A DNA stretch of 64,000 nt from Rhizobium sp. Q54 (GCA_943328505.2 CALQAH020000001.1:124001-188000); one strand, 5' to 3'; numbered from the stretch's first letter, positions 1-8,634 are shown. The notes: generated by a model not told the origin, from the letters alone. Made by a program: numbers and translations.

Positions 1-209
1 CTTGCTGAACCATTTGTTGTATTGAATTGAAAATTTTGGATTAAAGAGGTGAGTGCCGAAGTTTTTATATTATTAAATTCAGCAGCAGTTGGAAAATTGC
101 TCCCTTTATCGGAATTACTACAGCTAATAGTGAAAAGGATTAAAATTAAAGTAGCCAAAATAGAATGGGTTGCTTTTTTAGAGTTGAATTGTGTAATTAG
201 GTCTTTCAT
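1..209 (-). CDS. Lipoprotein, N-terminal fragment (runs off left edge)
   Basis: An open frame on the minus strand starts with ATG at 209 and continues past base 1, so only the first 69 residues are present. The start MKDLITQF is followed by a basic stretch, a hydrophobic core at about residues 17-28 and a lipobox ending TISC, with Cys30 as the probable lipidated residue. After the cysteine comes a Ser/Asn/Asp-rich linker, normal for a Bacteroidota lipoprotein. A perfect -7 element lies 53-60 bases upstream of the start. The function cannot be told from this fragment. That it is a lipoprotein is well supported; the family is unknown. Confidence 0.75.
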   Translation of the reverse strand, partial: MKDLITQFNSKKATHSILATLILILFTISCSNSDKGSNFPTAAEFNNIKTSALTSLIQNFQFNTTNGSA

Positions 210-261
210 AAGTGTTTTTTTATTATACTAAAATTCTGTGAAATTATTGCATTGTTTTTCT

Positions 262-269
262 CAAATGTA
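262..269 (-). promoter_or_regulatory. -7 promoter element for the edge lipoprotein
   Basis: On the minus strand this reads TACATTTG, a full match to the Bacteroidota -7 consensus TAnnTTTG. It predicts a leader of roughly 45 bases before the ATG at 209. No clear -33 TTTG was seen. Confidence 0.5.
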
Positions 270-355
270 GTAAAAAAAAATTACATTCTATTTGTATTGT
301 AATTTGACAATTAAAATGTAATGTTTTTTGTTTATTTGTATAACATTTTTTTAAT

Positions 356-1603
356 ATGAAAAAAAACCAAAAGCAAGCGGCGATAGGATTTATTTTTATC
401 ACCATGCTGATCGATATTACGGGCTGGGGAATTATCATTCCTGTGATTCCAAAATTAATTAAAGAATTAATCAATGGTGATATTAGCGAAGCTGCAAAAT
501 ATGGAGGTTGGTTAACCTTTGCCTATGCCTTTACGCAATTTATTTTTGCCCCATTAATTGGAAACTTAAGTGATAAATTTGGAAGACGTCCCATTATTTT
601 AATTTCGCTTTTTGCCTTTGCCTTAGATTATCTTTTATTGGCTTTTTCACCTACTATTGTTTGGTTATTCATAGGAAGAATAATTGCGGGTTTAACAGGC
701 GCAAGCATCACAACAGCGTCTGCCTATATTGCCGATGTAAGCACACCTGAAAACCGAGCCAAAAACTTCGGAATGATTGGCGCTGCTTTTGGTTTGGGAT
801 TTATTATTGGCCCTGTAATTGGAGGTTTGTTAGGACAATTTGGTTCACGAGTACCTTTTTATGCTGCTGCTGTTTTGTGTATGTTGAACTTCATATATGG
901 GTATTTTATACTTCCTGAATCACTTTCAAAAGAAAATAGAAGAACTTTCGAATGGAAACGTGCCAATCCAATTGGAGCTTTTATAAACCTTAAAAAGCAT
1001 CCAACATTAATTGGTTTAATGCTTGCCATATTTTTGCTTTATGTTGGATCACATGCGGTACATAGTAATTGGTCATATTTTACTATGTATCGTTTCCATT
1101 GGGATGAAAAAATGGTTGGGATTTCTCTTGGTGCTGTCGGACTTTTAGTGGGAATAGTTCAAGGAGGATTAATTCGTTGGACAAGCCCAAGGTTGGGTAA
1201 TAATAAAAGTATTTATTTGGGATTAGCACTTTATACCCTTGGAATGTTACTTTTTGCCTTTGCAATTGATAGTTGGATGATGTTTGTGTTTTTAATTCCT
1301 TATTGCTTGGGAGGAATTGCTGGACCAGCATTACAAAGTGTGGTTTCTGGAAAAGTACCACCCAATGAACAAGGGGAAATTCAAGGAACATTAGCCAGTT
1401 TAATGAGTGCTTCAGCAATTATTGGCCCGCCTATGATGACCAATACTTTTTATTTTTTCACACATAAAGATGCACCATTTCAGTTTGCTGGTGCTCCGTT
1501 TATTTTAGGTGGATTTTTGATGTTGTTGAGTACGCTTATTGCGTATTATTCGTTGAGAAAAAAACCTACTTCAAATACAAACAGTGATTATAATAATCAA
1601 TAA
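356..1603 (+). CDS. TCR/Tet-family MFS drug exporter
   Basis: A 415-residue major facilitator with about 12 hydrophobic segments in the inner membrane, probably a proton-coupled efflux pump of the TetA/DHA1 type. The first helix carries the family-typical [14 protein letters not shown] stretch with an acidic residue (D20). The loop after TM2 has motif [12 protein letters not shown], at about residues 70-80, and TM4-TM5 carry Gly-rich motif C-like sequence ([11 protein letters not shown]). Length is normal for TetA. No TetR-type regulator or resistance gene is adjacent, so a general exporter is likelier than a dedicated tetracycline determinant. Its last 38 bases overlap the convergent protease gene. 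Confidence 0.85.
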   Translation: MKKNQKQAAIGFIFITMLIDITGWGIIIPVIPKLIKELINGDISEAAKYGGWLTFAYAFTQFIFAPLIGNLSDKFGRRPIILISLFAFALDYLLLAFSPTIVWLFIGRIIAGLTGASITTASAYIADVSTPENRAKNFGMIGAAFGLGFIIGPVIGGLLGQFGSRVPFYAAAVLCMLNFIYGYFILPESLSKENRRTFEWKRANPIGAFINLKKHPTLIGLMLAIFLLYVGSHAVHSNWSYFTMYRFHWDEKMVGISLGAVGLLVGIVQGGLIRWTSPRLGNNKSIYLGLALYTLGMLLFAFAIDSWMMFVFLIPYCLGGIAGPALQSVVSGKVPPNEQGEIQGTLASLMSASAIIGPPMMTNTFYFFTHKDAPFQFAGAPFILGGFLMLLSTLIAYYSLRKKPTSNTNSDYNNQ

Positions 1604-2003
1604 TGCCTTTTCCCTCCAATAAAACATCGGCTCCAATAATGCCTTGAACGGGTTTGGCTTTGTATTGTTGTAACGCTTGATTCACGTGGGATAAATCAAA
1701 AATTACTAAGTGAAATTCATTTTCTTTCCAGCGACCAATTTTTAAAGTGTTGTTTTTGGCAATTTGAGTCAGCATTCCGGTAGCTCCAGCACCAGAAGCT
1801 TTTGTTTTTGATTTACCTGCTTTAAGTTTAAAAAGCTCAATACATTCAAAACCCACACAACTATTGGAAGCACCAGTATCTAGAATAAAATTTCCAGTGA
1901 CGCCATTAATAGTTGCTTTAATTAATAAATGCTGGGTTTTGGAAACTTTAAATTTTATTTTTTTGTAGTTTTCTTTGTTTAAAATTTCTTGAAGTTGTTT
2001 CAT
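1566..2003 (-). CDS. Retropepsin-like clan AA aspartyl protease
   Basis: A 145-residue protein with one retropepsin-like domain. The catalytic motif is LDTGAS at residues 41-46, with Asp42 as the presumed nucleophile-activating aspartate. The hydrophobic-hydrophobic-Gly motif follows at about residues 118-124 (QGIIGAD). With one DTG motif it would have to act as a dimer, like retroviral protease. There is no signal peptide or membrane segment, so it is probably cytoplasmic. Its 3' end overlaps the convergent MFS gene by 38 bases, and it is divergent from tatD. The substrate is unknown. The fold assignment is firm; activity is inferred. Confidence 0.8.
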   Translation of the reverse strand: MKQLQEILNKENYKKIKFKVSKTQHLLIKATINGVTGNFILDTGASNSCVGFECIELFKLKAGKSKTKASGAGATGMLTQIAKNNTLKIGRWKENEFHLVIFDLSHVNQALQQYKAKPVQGIIGADVLLEGKGIIDYYNHCLYLK

Positions 2004-2020
2004 AAATAATTAAATGATGT

Positions 2021-2028
2021 CAAATGTA
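2021..2028 (-). promoter_or_regulatory. -7 element upstream of the retropepsin gene
   Basis: Reads TACATTTG on the minus strand, a perfect TAnnTTTG match 18 bases upstream of the ATG. A TTTG lies 16 bases further upstream (minus strand, 2045-2048), roughly where a -33 box would be. It implies a short leader of about 10 bases. Confidence 0.5.
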
Positions 2029-2053
2029 AATCAAAAAGAGATAACAAACTTTG

Positions 2054-2061
2054 TAACTTTG
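2054..2061 (+). promoter_or_regulatory. -7 element upstream of tatD
   Basis: TAACTTTG is a perfect match to TAnnTTTG, placed 27 bases before the tatD ATG. It is back-to-back with the protease promoter in an 84-base divergent spacer. The repeated ACTTTG words here leave the exact register uncertain. Confidence 0.45.
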
Positions 2062-2087
2062 CTACTTTGTAACATTGATACAGTAGA

Positions 2088-2855
2088 ATGATTTTAACCG
2101 ATACCCATACACATCTTTATTCTGAAGAATTTGATGAAGACCGAACAGTACTAATTCAACGTGCTATAGAAGCGGGTGTTTCGCGGTTTTTTATTCCTTC
2201 TATTGATTCCAATTATACGCAAAAGATGTACGATTTGGAAACACAATTCCCGGAGAATATTTTCCTAATGATGGGGTTGCATCCCACCTATGTTAAAGAA
2301 AATTATCTGGAAGAGTTAGCCCATGTCGAAACCGAATTAAGTAAAAAGAAGTTCTACGCTATTGGCGAAATTGGGATTGATTTGTTTTGGGACAAAACTT
2401 TTTTGAAACAACAACAAGAAGCATTTAAACATCAAATTCAATTGGCAAAAAAGCACAAATTGGCAATCAATATTCATTGTCGTGATGCATTTGATGAAGT
2501 ATTTGAAGTTTTGGAAAGCGAACGCGCTACCAATTTATTTGGAATTTTTCATTGCTTTACGGGGGATTATTTACAAGCACAAAGAGCCATCGATTTAAAT
2601 ATGAAACTCGGAATTGGAGGCGTTGCTACTTTTAAAAACGGGAAAATAGATCAATTTCTAAAAGATATTGATTTAAAACATATTGTTTTAGAAACCGATT
2701 CGCCTTATTTGGCACCAGTTCCTTTCCGTGGTAAGCGAAATGAAAGTAGTTATACCAAGCTTGTAGCCGAAAAGTTAGCATCAATATATGAAATATCTAT
2801 AGAGGAAATTGCCCGAATTACCACTGAGAATTCCAAAGCTATTTTTGGTATTTAA
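2088..2855 (+). CDS. tatD: TatD family metal-dependent hydrolase (DNase)
   Basis: A 255-residue TIM-barrel amidohydrolase of the TatD family; members are Mg2+-dependent 3'-5' exonucleases linked to DNA repair and nucleic acid turnover. Metal-binding motifs appear in order: DTHTH at residues 5-9, GEIGID around 96-101, a mid-protein INIHCRD, HCFTGD, and the C-terminal ETDSPYLAP. The full length and complete ligand set suggest an active enzyme. Bacteroidota often carry several TatD paralogues, so the symbol means family membership, not proven orthology with E. coli tatD. It is followed after 65 bases by the acyltransferase and asparaginase genes on the same strand. Confidence 0.88.
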   Translation: MILTDTHTHLYSEEFDEDRTVLIQRAIEAGVSRFFIPSIDSNYTQKMYDLETQFPENIFLMMGLHPTYVKENYLEELAHVETELSKKKFYAIGEIGIDLFWDKTFLKQQQEAFKHQIQLAKKHKLAINIHCRDAFDEVFEVLESERATNLFGIFHCFTGDYLQAQRAIDLNMKLGIGGVATFKNGKIDQFLKDIDLKHIVLETDSPYLAPVPFRGKRNESSYTKLVAEKLASIYEISIEEIARITTENSKAIFGI

Positions 2856-2920
2856 GCCCGTAAATCTCTAAAAATTCAGTTTTTTTTTGTTCTTTTGTTC
2901 ATCTTAAAATGAAAGCATAG

Positions 2921-4057
2921 ATGCAGAAATTTGATAACATTCGACCTTTTTATGATGCCGAGGTCAATGAGGCCATTCATTCCTCAGTTAATCATCCAAT
3001 GATGAAAGCAATGATGGATTTTACATTTCCAGATGTTGATGATGCTGTTTGGAAGGAGCAACTCAAAAAAACCCATTCGATACGTGATTTCCAGTGTAAT
3101 TTTATCTACCAATCCGTTCAAAAAGTATTGGAGAAAAGCTCGGAAGGACTAACAACTTCTGGTTTTGAAAAATTAGAAAAAAATACTTCCTATCTTTTTA
3201 TTTCCAATCACAGAGATATTATTTTAGACACTTCATTGCTCAATAAATGTTTGTTTGATCACGGTTTGGTGATGACAGCATCAGCAATTGGAGATAATTT
3301 GGTAAAAAAAACATTTTTAAAAACACTTTCAAAACTCAACAGGAATTTTTTAGTGCAAAGAGGTTTAGCGCCCAGAGAATTATTGGAAAGCTCCAAATTA
3401 ATGTCGGAATACATTGGACAATTATTGCTTCGTGAAAATCGTTCAGTATGGATTGCACAACGTGAAGGAAGAACCAAAGACGGAAATGATGCTACACATT
3501 CGGGCGTTTTAAAAATGCTTGCTATGGGTTCAGATGTTCCAAAAATTACTGACTATTTTAAGAAAATAAAGATTGTCCCGGTTTCGATTTCTTATGAATA
3601 CGATCCAACGGATGCTTTGAAAATGCCACAGTTAATTGCTGAAGCCAATGATGAAATCTATATAAAAGAAAAAAACGAAGATTTCATTACTTTATTGAGT
3701 GGAATTATAGGCCAAAAGAAACATATTCACATTCATGTTGGAGATATTTTGGACACCGAATTGGATAAAATTGCTGAGGAATTTGATAACAACAACAAAC
3801 AAGTTCAAGCAATTGCTCAAGCGATAGATGATTCAATTTTACAAAGTTATAAATTGTGGCCAACTAATTTTATTGCTTTTGATTTATTGTATAAAACAGA
3901 GAAATACAAACACCTTTATACTGAAAACGAAAAGTCAATATTCGAAAGAAGACTAGAAATGCGAATTGACGTAAGCAATCCTTTGATAATGGAAAGTTTT
4001 TTAGCCATGTATGCGAATCCTGTTGTGAATAAATCCAAATACGAAAATGCAATCTAA
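2921..4057 (+). CDS. PlsC/PlsB-type acyltransferase family protein
   Basis: A 378-residue protein with a glycerolipid acyltransferase-like domain. The block FISNHRDIILD at residues 93-103 is the likely catalytic motif I, but the spacing from His97 to Asp103 is HX5D instead of the classical HX4D; the only Asp closer is Asp99. Later blocks, RSVWIAQREGRTKDGND near 170-190 and VPVSISYEYDP near 223-233, match acyltransferase motifs III and IV (EGxR-like and P-rich strand). It probably transfers acyl groups to a glycerophosphate or related lipid at the inner membrane. Its stop overlaps the asparaginase start by 11 bases, so the two are probably translated together. Confidence 0.75.
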   Translation: MQKFDNIRPFYDAEVNEAIHSSVNHPMMKAMMDFTFPDVDDAVWKEQLKKTHSIRDFQCNFIYQSVQKVLEKSSEGLTTSGFEKLEKNTSYLFISNHRDIILDTSLLNKCLFDHGLVMTASAIGDNLVKKTFLKTLSKLNRNFLVQRGLAPRELLESSKLMSEYIGQLLLRENRSVWIAQREGRTKDGNDATHSGVLKMLAMGSDVPKITDYFKKIKIVPVSISYEYDPTDALKMPQLIAEANDEIYIKEKNEDFITLLSGIIGQKKHIHIHVGDILDTELDKIAEEFDNNNKQVQAIAQAIDDSILQSYKLWPTNFIAFDLLYKTEKYKHLYTENEKSIFERRLEMRIDVSNPLIMESFLAMYANPVVNKSKYENAI

Positions 4058-5075
4058 ACCCAATATTCTGCTAATTTATACTGGTGGAACCATTGGTATG
4101 ATGAAAGATTTTGAGACTGGAGCATTAAAAGCTTTCAATTTTAAAAAGCTATTACAAAAAATTCCAGAGCTTCAACAATTAGAGTGTACTATAGAAACCA
4201 TTTCCTTTGAAAAACCTATAGATTCCTCCAACATGAACCCTGAAAAATGGGTTGCAATAGCTTCAATTATTGAAGATAAGTATGAGAATTTTGATGGTTT
4301 TGTAGTACTTCATGGTTCGGATACGATGTCTTATTCTGCTTCCGCATTGAGTTTTATGTTAGAAAACTTAAATAAACCAGTTGTTTTTACGGGATCTCAA
4401 TTACCTATTGGAGATTTGCGCACAGACGCCAAAGAAAATTTAATTACCGCCATACAAATTGCTTCTTTGCAACAAAAAGGGAAATCAATTGTGAATGAAG
4501 TATGTCTTTACTTTGAATATAAATTATACCGTGGCAATCGAACCACAAAAATAAATGCAGAACATTTCAAAGCTTTTACGTCACCAAATTATCCTCCATT
4601 AATAGAATCAGGCGTGCATTTAAAGGTAAATGAAACTTCTTTTTTGCCAAAAAATGGAAATAAAAAATTTATAGTTCACAAGGCAATAAATGATAATGTA
4701 GTGATTGTAAAAATGTTTCCAGGTATTAACGAATTGGTTTTGTCTGCTATCATTGCCATACCAAATTTAAAAGGCATTGTATTAGAAACCTATGGTTCAG
4801 GTAATGCTCCAACCGAAGATTGGTTGATACAAATATTAAAAAAAGCCATTAAGAACGGATTACACATCATAAATGTTACCCAATGTTCGGGAGGAAGTGT
4901 GAATATGGGACAATATGAAACCAGTACACAATTGAAGAAAATAGGCGTGATTTCAGGGAAAGATATAACTACAGAAGCGGCTATTACTAAACTCATGTAT
5001 CTTTTAGGACAAAATGTTGCACCCAATGTTTTCAAAACCATATTTGAAACCTCGCTTCGTGGCGAAATGCTGTAA
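4047..5075 (+). CDS. ansA: Type I L-asparaginase
   Basis: A 342-residue cytoplasmic asparaginase hydrolysing L-asparagine to aspartate and ammonia. The N-terminal catalytic motif is IYTGGTIGM, with the nucleophile threonine at Thr12 or Thr15 in the TGGT motif. The second signature, LHGSDTMSYSAS, holds the Thr-Asp pair near residue 90. A catalytic Lys is expected in the DLRTDAKEN block. There is no signal peptide, which separates it from periplasmic type II enzymes. The gene starts inside the acyltransferase 3' end (11-base overlap). No AnsR-like regulator is nearby. Identification is firm from the two signatures and the length. Confidence 0.88.
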   Translation: MQSKPNILLIYTGGTIGMMKDFETGALKAFNFKKLLQKIPELQQLECTIETISFEKPIDSSNMNPEKWVAIASIIEDKYENFDGFVVLHGSDTMSYSASALSFMLENLNKPVVFTGSQLPIGDLRTDAKENLITAIQIASLQQKGKSIVNEVCLYFEYKLYRGNRTTKINAEHFKAFTSPNYPPLIESGVHLKVNETSFLPKNGNKKFIVHKAINDNVVIVKMFPGINELVLSAIIAIPNLKGIVLETYGSGNAPTEDWLIQILKKAIKNGLHIINVTQCSGGSVNMGQYETSTQLKKIGVISGKDITTEAAITKLMYLLGQNVAPNVFKTIFETSLRGEML

Positions 5076-5134
5076 CAAATTAACCAACTAACTTTTTTTA
5101 CTGAAAAATTTTGCTGTTATTTGCAGCACCAATT

Positions 5135-5219
5135 AGAGAGGTGGCCGAGTGGCTGAAGGCGCACGCTTGGAAAGCGTGTATATGGCAACATATCGAGGGT
5201 TCGAATCCCTTCCTCTCTG
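5135..5219 (+). tRNA. tRNA-Ser (anticodon GGA)
   Basis: An 85-base class II tRNA. The 7-bp acceptor stem pairs AGAGAGG (5135-5141) with CCTCTCT (5212-5218), followed by discriminator G5219. The anticodon stem CACGC/GCGTG encloses the loop TTGGAAA, giving anticodon GGA at 5169-5171, which reads UCC and UCU. The long variable arm and the T-loop TTCGAAT are as expected for tRNA-Ser. No CCA is encoded. Confidence 0.95.
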
Positions 5220-5241
5220 CTTTTACCATAATAATTTTGTT

Positions 5242-5937
5242 ATGCGTTTCAACCTTTTCATATCGATTTTTTTTATGACTTTGAGTGGTTTTTCTCAACA
5301 AGAAGTCATTGATTTTGATGCGGTTGATTCTTTATATCGCGAAGACCAATTTTATTTTAATTTTACGTACAACAATTTACGAAACACACCCGATGGTTTT
5401 CGTCAAAATAAGTTTTCTTCTGGAATAGGAATTGGATTTGTTAGAGACATGCCAATAAATAAAAAAAGGACTTGGTCTATTGCTACCGGATTAGGCTATT
5501 CTTTAGCAGTTTATAATCAGAATTTGGTTATTGAGAATACAGGTAGTCAAATTTCCTATCAAGTAATTGGTACAGATATTACGAACTATTCCAAAGATAA
5601 ATTGTCGTTGCATTTTATTGATTTGCCAGTAGAAATTAGATGGCGGAATTCTACTCCAGAAAACCATAAATTTTGGAGAGTCTATTCAGGGTTAAAACTA
5701 AGTTATCTTTTTAACAACCAATACAAATTGGTTTCATCAGACGCCACAATCAAAATTTCTAATAACAAAGATTTAAACAAATTGCATTACGGTGTTTATT
5801 TAGCTGTCGGACATAATACTTGGAATATCTATAGCTATTATGGTTTGAACTCATTATTTAAATCTTCGGTAAAAATTGACAATGAGCCAATACAAATGAG
5901 TACCATGAATTTTGGTTTGATGTTTTATATTCTATAA
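5242..5937 (+). CDS. PorT-like outer-membrane beta-barrel protein
   Basis: A 231-residue protein starting at ATG 5242 (MRFNLFISIFFMTLSGFSQ), a typical signal peptide ending near SQ. An in-frame upstream extension would run through tRNA-Ser and is rejected. The mature part is rich in alternating aromatic/hydrophobic strands (FYFNFTYNN, GIGIGFVRD, WSIATGLGYSLAVY, FRVYSGLKLSYLF) and ends in an aromatic-rich strand MNFGLMFYIL, as in barrels of the PorT/OmpW size class. PorT itself is a type IX secretion component; whether this is the true orthologue or a paralogue cannot be decided here. It overlaps the convergent membrane-protein gene by 6 bases. Confidence 0.65.
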   Translation: MRFNLFISIFFMTLSGFSQQEVIDFDAVDSLYREDQFYFNFTYNNLRNTPDGFRQNKFSSGIGIGFVRDMPINKKRTWSIATGLGYSLAVYNQNLVIENTGSQISYQVIGTDITNYSKDKLSLHFIDLPVEIRWRNSTPENHKFWRVYSGLKLSYLFNNQYKLVSSDATIKISNNKDLNKLHYGVYLAVGHNTWNIYSYYGLNSLFKSSVKIDNEPIQMSTMNFGLMFYIL

Positions 5938-6537
5938 CCAAAAATAAAATAGTACTACTTGTGGTGAAACACCACACAAAAAACCAATCGATAATTCTTT
6001 AATATTATGCGCTTGCATTTCCAATCGGGAAGAAGCAACTGCGCCATTTAGTAGAACAAAAAAAGCAATAATATTAGTGGTATTTATTTCGTTTTTGATA
6101 CTCAACCCAATCATAAAAACCGTCAATGCACTAATTCCGATCATATGAATACTAGTTTTTATTTTTAGATACAATAATAAAAAAGCAACAATTGTACTTA
6201 GTAATCCACCAAGAAAAAAGTAATATAAATGAGGAAAACGGTCAATAGTAATGCTTTTGGTTATCAAAACTGAAAAAAGCATTATCTGAAGTAGCAATGG
6301 AATTTTGCGTTGTGAAATATCTGAAAGCATCACATTGTCAATTTTTCCAAAAGTTCTCAATAGATAAAAAAACGAGATAGGAAGTAGAAAAGTAATGATA
6401 ACAATTTGCAAAAAAAGCATCAAATATTGACCCGTAGTAAAATAATGGTTATCAATAAGAACATAAAAAAAGGTTCCATACAATGGAATAAATATAGGGT
6501 GAAAGAGATAAGAAAAAAGAGGAAGAATTTTTTTCAA
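5932..6537 (-). CDS. PAP2-like multi-pass membrane protein (TTG start)
   Basis: A 201-residue inner-membrane protein with about six hydrophobic segments. Its C-terminal part has SRLEMQAHNIKE, which fits the PAP2 phosphatase motif SRX5HX3D except that the final Asp is Glu. SIHMIG near residue 130 may be a degenerate PSGH motif. This suggests a diverged type 2 phosphatidic acid phosphatase fold that may have lost activity. The most plausible start is TTG at 6537 (then KKILPLFSYLF): the first in-frame ATG is about 40 residues in and would remove a membrane segment. A perfect -7 element sits just upstream. Confidence 0.6.
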   Translation of the reverse strand: MKKILPLFSYLFHPIFIPLYGTFFYVLIDNHYFTTGQYLMLFLQIVIITFLLPISFFYLLRTFGKIDNVMLSDISQRKIPLLLQIMLFSVLITKSITIDRFPHLYYFFLGGLLSTIVAFLLLYLKIKTSIHMIGISALTVFMIGLSIKNEINTTNIIAFFVLLNGAVASSRLEMQAHNIKELSIGFLCGVSPQVVLFYFWL

Positions 6538-6552
6538 GGAAATTAATTTTCA

Positions 6553-6560
6553 CAAAAGTA
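6553..6560 (-). promoter_or_regulatory. -7 element upstream of the PAP2-like gene
   Basis: Minus strand TACTTTTG matches TAnnTTTG exactly and ends 15 bases before the TTG start at 6537. This supports that start and a leader of only about 10 bases. Confidence 0.45.
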
Positions 6561-6573
6561 ATGAATATGACTT

Positions 6574-6966
6574 TTAAATTAATTTAAATCTTTTCTTTTC
6601 ATTGGTATACGTTCCAACATAGACTAATCCTAGTGAAGATAAAAATCCAAGGCTATATACTACAGACCCTAATAAGAAAAACCAAATAGAAGTATCAGTC
6701 TTTATGGGATTTCTTGAAAAGAGGTAAACTATTAGAATCATTAAAGATATAATGGCAGCAAGTAATCCAAAAGCAAGATAAAACAGGCGTTTGTTGATTA
6801 GTAAAGGAAGGCTTAATGAGATTAAAATTATTAAGTCTCTAATACTATAATGGTAGCTAATAGTACTCAAAAGGGTATCAATCAAATTTAATAAACCGAG
6901 TAAGACAAAATAGGAAGCGGCAAGATATTTTAATTTACTTGGGTTGCTGATGTTTAAAATTCTCAT
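6574..6966 (-). CDS. Small four-TM membrane protein, unknown
   Basis: A 130-residue hydrophobic protein with about four membrane segments (near residues 14-32, 42-60, 65-85 and 98-118) and a basic C-terminus, TNEKKRFKLI. I start it at ATG 6966 (MRILNIS) and not the in-frame ATG at 6990, because a perfect -7 element at 6995-7002 would put the transcript start near 6988, inside the longer version. No family is recognised. It lies between the PAP2-like gene and rpoN on the same strand. The hydrophobic pattern and promoter make it a credible gene; no function can be assigned. Confidence 0.6.
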   Translation of the reverse strand: MRILNISNPSKLKYLAASYFVLLGLLNLIDTLLSTISYHYSIRDLIILISLSLPLLINKRLFYLAFGLLAAIISLMILIVYLFSRNPIKTDTSIWFFLLGSVVYSLGFLSSLGLVYVGTYTNEKKRFKLI

Positions 6967-6994
6967 GATTTGATTTTGTAAAAGACACAAAATA

Positions 6995-7002
6995 CAAACG
7001 TA
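6995..7002 (-). promoter_or_regulatory. -7 element upstream of the small membrane protein
   Basis: Minus strand TACGTTTG, a perfect TAnnTTTG match. A transcript start about 7 bases downstream leaves a leader of around 20 bases to the ATG at 6966. Confidence 0.45.
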
Positions 7003-7072
7003 AAAGTTTAAATTTTATTTCATTTATGAGATAATTTACAACAACTTATATCGGATGAAGTGAACAAGAAAA

Positions 7073-8539
7073 CTATATTTTCTTCCGCATTCTTGCAACA
7101 GGAATATCCAATTGTTCTCTGTATTTTGCAATGGTTCGTCTAGCAATTGGATAGCCTTTTTCTTTTAAAATAAGTGCCAATTGATCGTCGGGTAAAGGTT
7201 TATGCTTATCTTCCTCTTCAATGGTATTTTTAAGGATTTTTTTAATTTCTAAAGTAGAAACATCTTCTCCTTGATCATTTTTCATGGCTTCTGAGAAAAA
7301 CTCTTTGATGAGTTTTGTGCCATACGGAGTTTCCACATATTTGCTATTTGCCACACGAGAAACCGTTGAAATATCTAATCCCACCATGTCGGCGATGTCT
7401 TTTAAAATCATCGGTTTCATTTTGGTTTCTTCGCCATCAAGAAAAAATTCTTCTTGAAAATGCATGATGGCATTCATGGTTACATACAAGGTTTCTTGAC
7501 GTTGACGAATAGCATCGATGAACCATTTTGCAGAATCTAATTTTTGTTTAATAAATTGTACCGCATCTTTTTGAGCATGCGATTTATCTTTGGAAACCTT
7601 ATAGGTTTGCATCATTTCCTGATAATCTTTAGAAACATGTAAGCTTGGTGCATTTCTACCATTGAGTGATAATTCCAATTCTCCATCTACAATTCGGATA
7701 GTGAAATCGGGAACAATTTGTTCAATCATTCTGCTATTACTATCAAAAGCACCACCAGGTTTTGGGTTTAGTTTTTCAATTTCTTCAATAGCTTTTTTTA
7801 ATTGTGCTTGTGTAATCTCAAACTTTTGAAGTAGTTTGTCGTAATGTTTTTTGGTAAAAGCTTCAAATTGATTTGTTAAAATATTGATCGCTAAATCAAC
7901 ATATTCGGTTGGTGTTTTATGTTTTAATTGCAACAATAAACTTTCTTGTAAATCGCGTGCGCCAACTCCTGAAGGCTCTAATTCATGAATAATATGAAGT
8001 ACTTTTTCTACGGTTTTCTCATCGGTGTAAACCCCTTGAGTAAACGCCATATCGTCAACAATATCTTGAATGGTTCGTCGGATGTAACCCATATCATCAA
8101 TGCTTCCAACCAAAAATTCTGCAATTTCACGTTCTGAATCAGAAAGAATAAAAGTATTCAATTGATTGATTAAATCTTGATGGAAACTTACTGGCGCTGC
8201 AAATGGCGTTTCCCGATCGTCATCGTCATCACTATAATTATTGGCTTGCAGCTTGTATTCAGGCGTTTCGTCGTTGCTTAAATATTCGTCAATGTTTACT
8301 TCGCCAGAATCAATGCTTTCATTGTCTTCATAATCATCGTATTCATCATTGTTGTCAAACTCATCTTTTTCGTAAATTTCCTCCTCATCAGTACCTGTTT
8401 CTAAAGCTGGATTCTCATTCATTTCCTCTTTGAGACGTTGTTCAAATGCTTGCGTAGGCAATTGAATTAACTTCATCAACTGAATTTGCTGAGGAGATAA
8501 TTTTTGTGAGAGTTTTAGATTTAGAAATTGTTTAAGCAT
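7073..8539 (-). CDS. rpoN: RNA polymerase sigma-54 factor
   Basis: A 488-residue sigma-54. Region I (residues 1-50) is the expected Gln/Leu-rich activator-responsive segment (LSQKLSPQQIQLMKLIQLP). Region II is strongly acidic, with runs of Asp and Glu between about residues 50 and 110. The core-binding and HTH regions follow. The RpoN box appears near the C-terminus as ARRTIAKYRE at residues 466-475, which reads the -24 promoter element. It needs AAA+ activators carrying a GAFTGA loop; none is in this window. The next gene upstream on the same strand is asnS, with a palindromic spacer between. Confidence 0.95.
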   Translation of the reverse strand: MLKQFLNLKLSQKLSPQQIQLMKLIQLPTQAFEQRLKEEMNENPALETGTDEEEIYEKDEFDNNDEYDDYEDNESIDSGEVNIDEYLSNDETPEYKLQANNYSDDDDDRETPFAAPVSFHQDLINQLNTFILSDSEREIAEFLVGSIDDMGYIRRTIQDIVDDMAFTQGVYTDEKTVEKVLHIIHELEPSGVGARDLQESLLLQLKHKTPTEYVDLAINILTNQFEAFTKKHYDKLLQKFEITQAQLKKAIEEIEKLNPKPGGAFDSNSRMIEQIVPDFTIRIVDGELELSLNGRNAPSLHVSKDYQEMMQTYKVSKDKSHAQKDAVQFIKQKLDSAKWFIDAIRQRQETLYVTMNAIMHFQEEFFLDGEETKMKPMILKDIADMVGLDISTVSRVANSKYVETPYGTKLIKEFFSEAMKNDQGEDVSTLEIKKILKNTIEEEDKHKPLPDDQLALILKEKGYPIARRTIAKYREQLDIPVARMRKKI

Positions 8540-8568
8540 TTTGTATTTATGGTATAGAAAAGTCTAGG

Positions 8569-8614
8569 AGGTTTAGAAAGTTTAAACTTATGAGGAACTA
8601 AACCTTCTAAACTC
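8569..8614. repeat. Imperfect palindrome in the rpoN/asnS spacer
   Basis: Arms 8569-8582 and 8601-8614 are inverted repeats matching at 11 of 14 positions (GTTTAGAAAG against CCTTCTAAAC). The spacer also holds repeated GTTTA, ACTTAT and CTCATAA words that can pair in other registers. It lies in the 95-base gap between two genes on the same strand. There is no good T-run after it, so it is not a textbook terminator. Confidence 0.5.
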
Positions 8615-8634
8615 ATAAAACTTATAACCTTTTT

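Noticed and set aside
356..1603. Tetracycline resistance determinant
   Set aside because: The sequence fits the TCR/Tet MFS family, but there is no TetR neighbour or mobile context, so specific resistance cannot be claimed.
5149..5241. N-terminal extension of the PorT-like protein through tRNA-Ser
   Set aside because: The in-frame extension reads through the tRNA and lacks a signal peptide; the ATG at 5242 gives a proper one.
8203..8433. His/Cys-rich ORF opposite rpoN
   Set aside because: Antisense to the Asp/Glu-rich region II of sigma-54; no promoter or family match.
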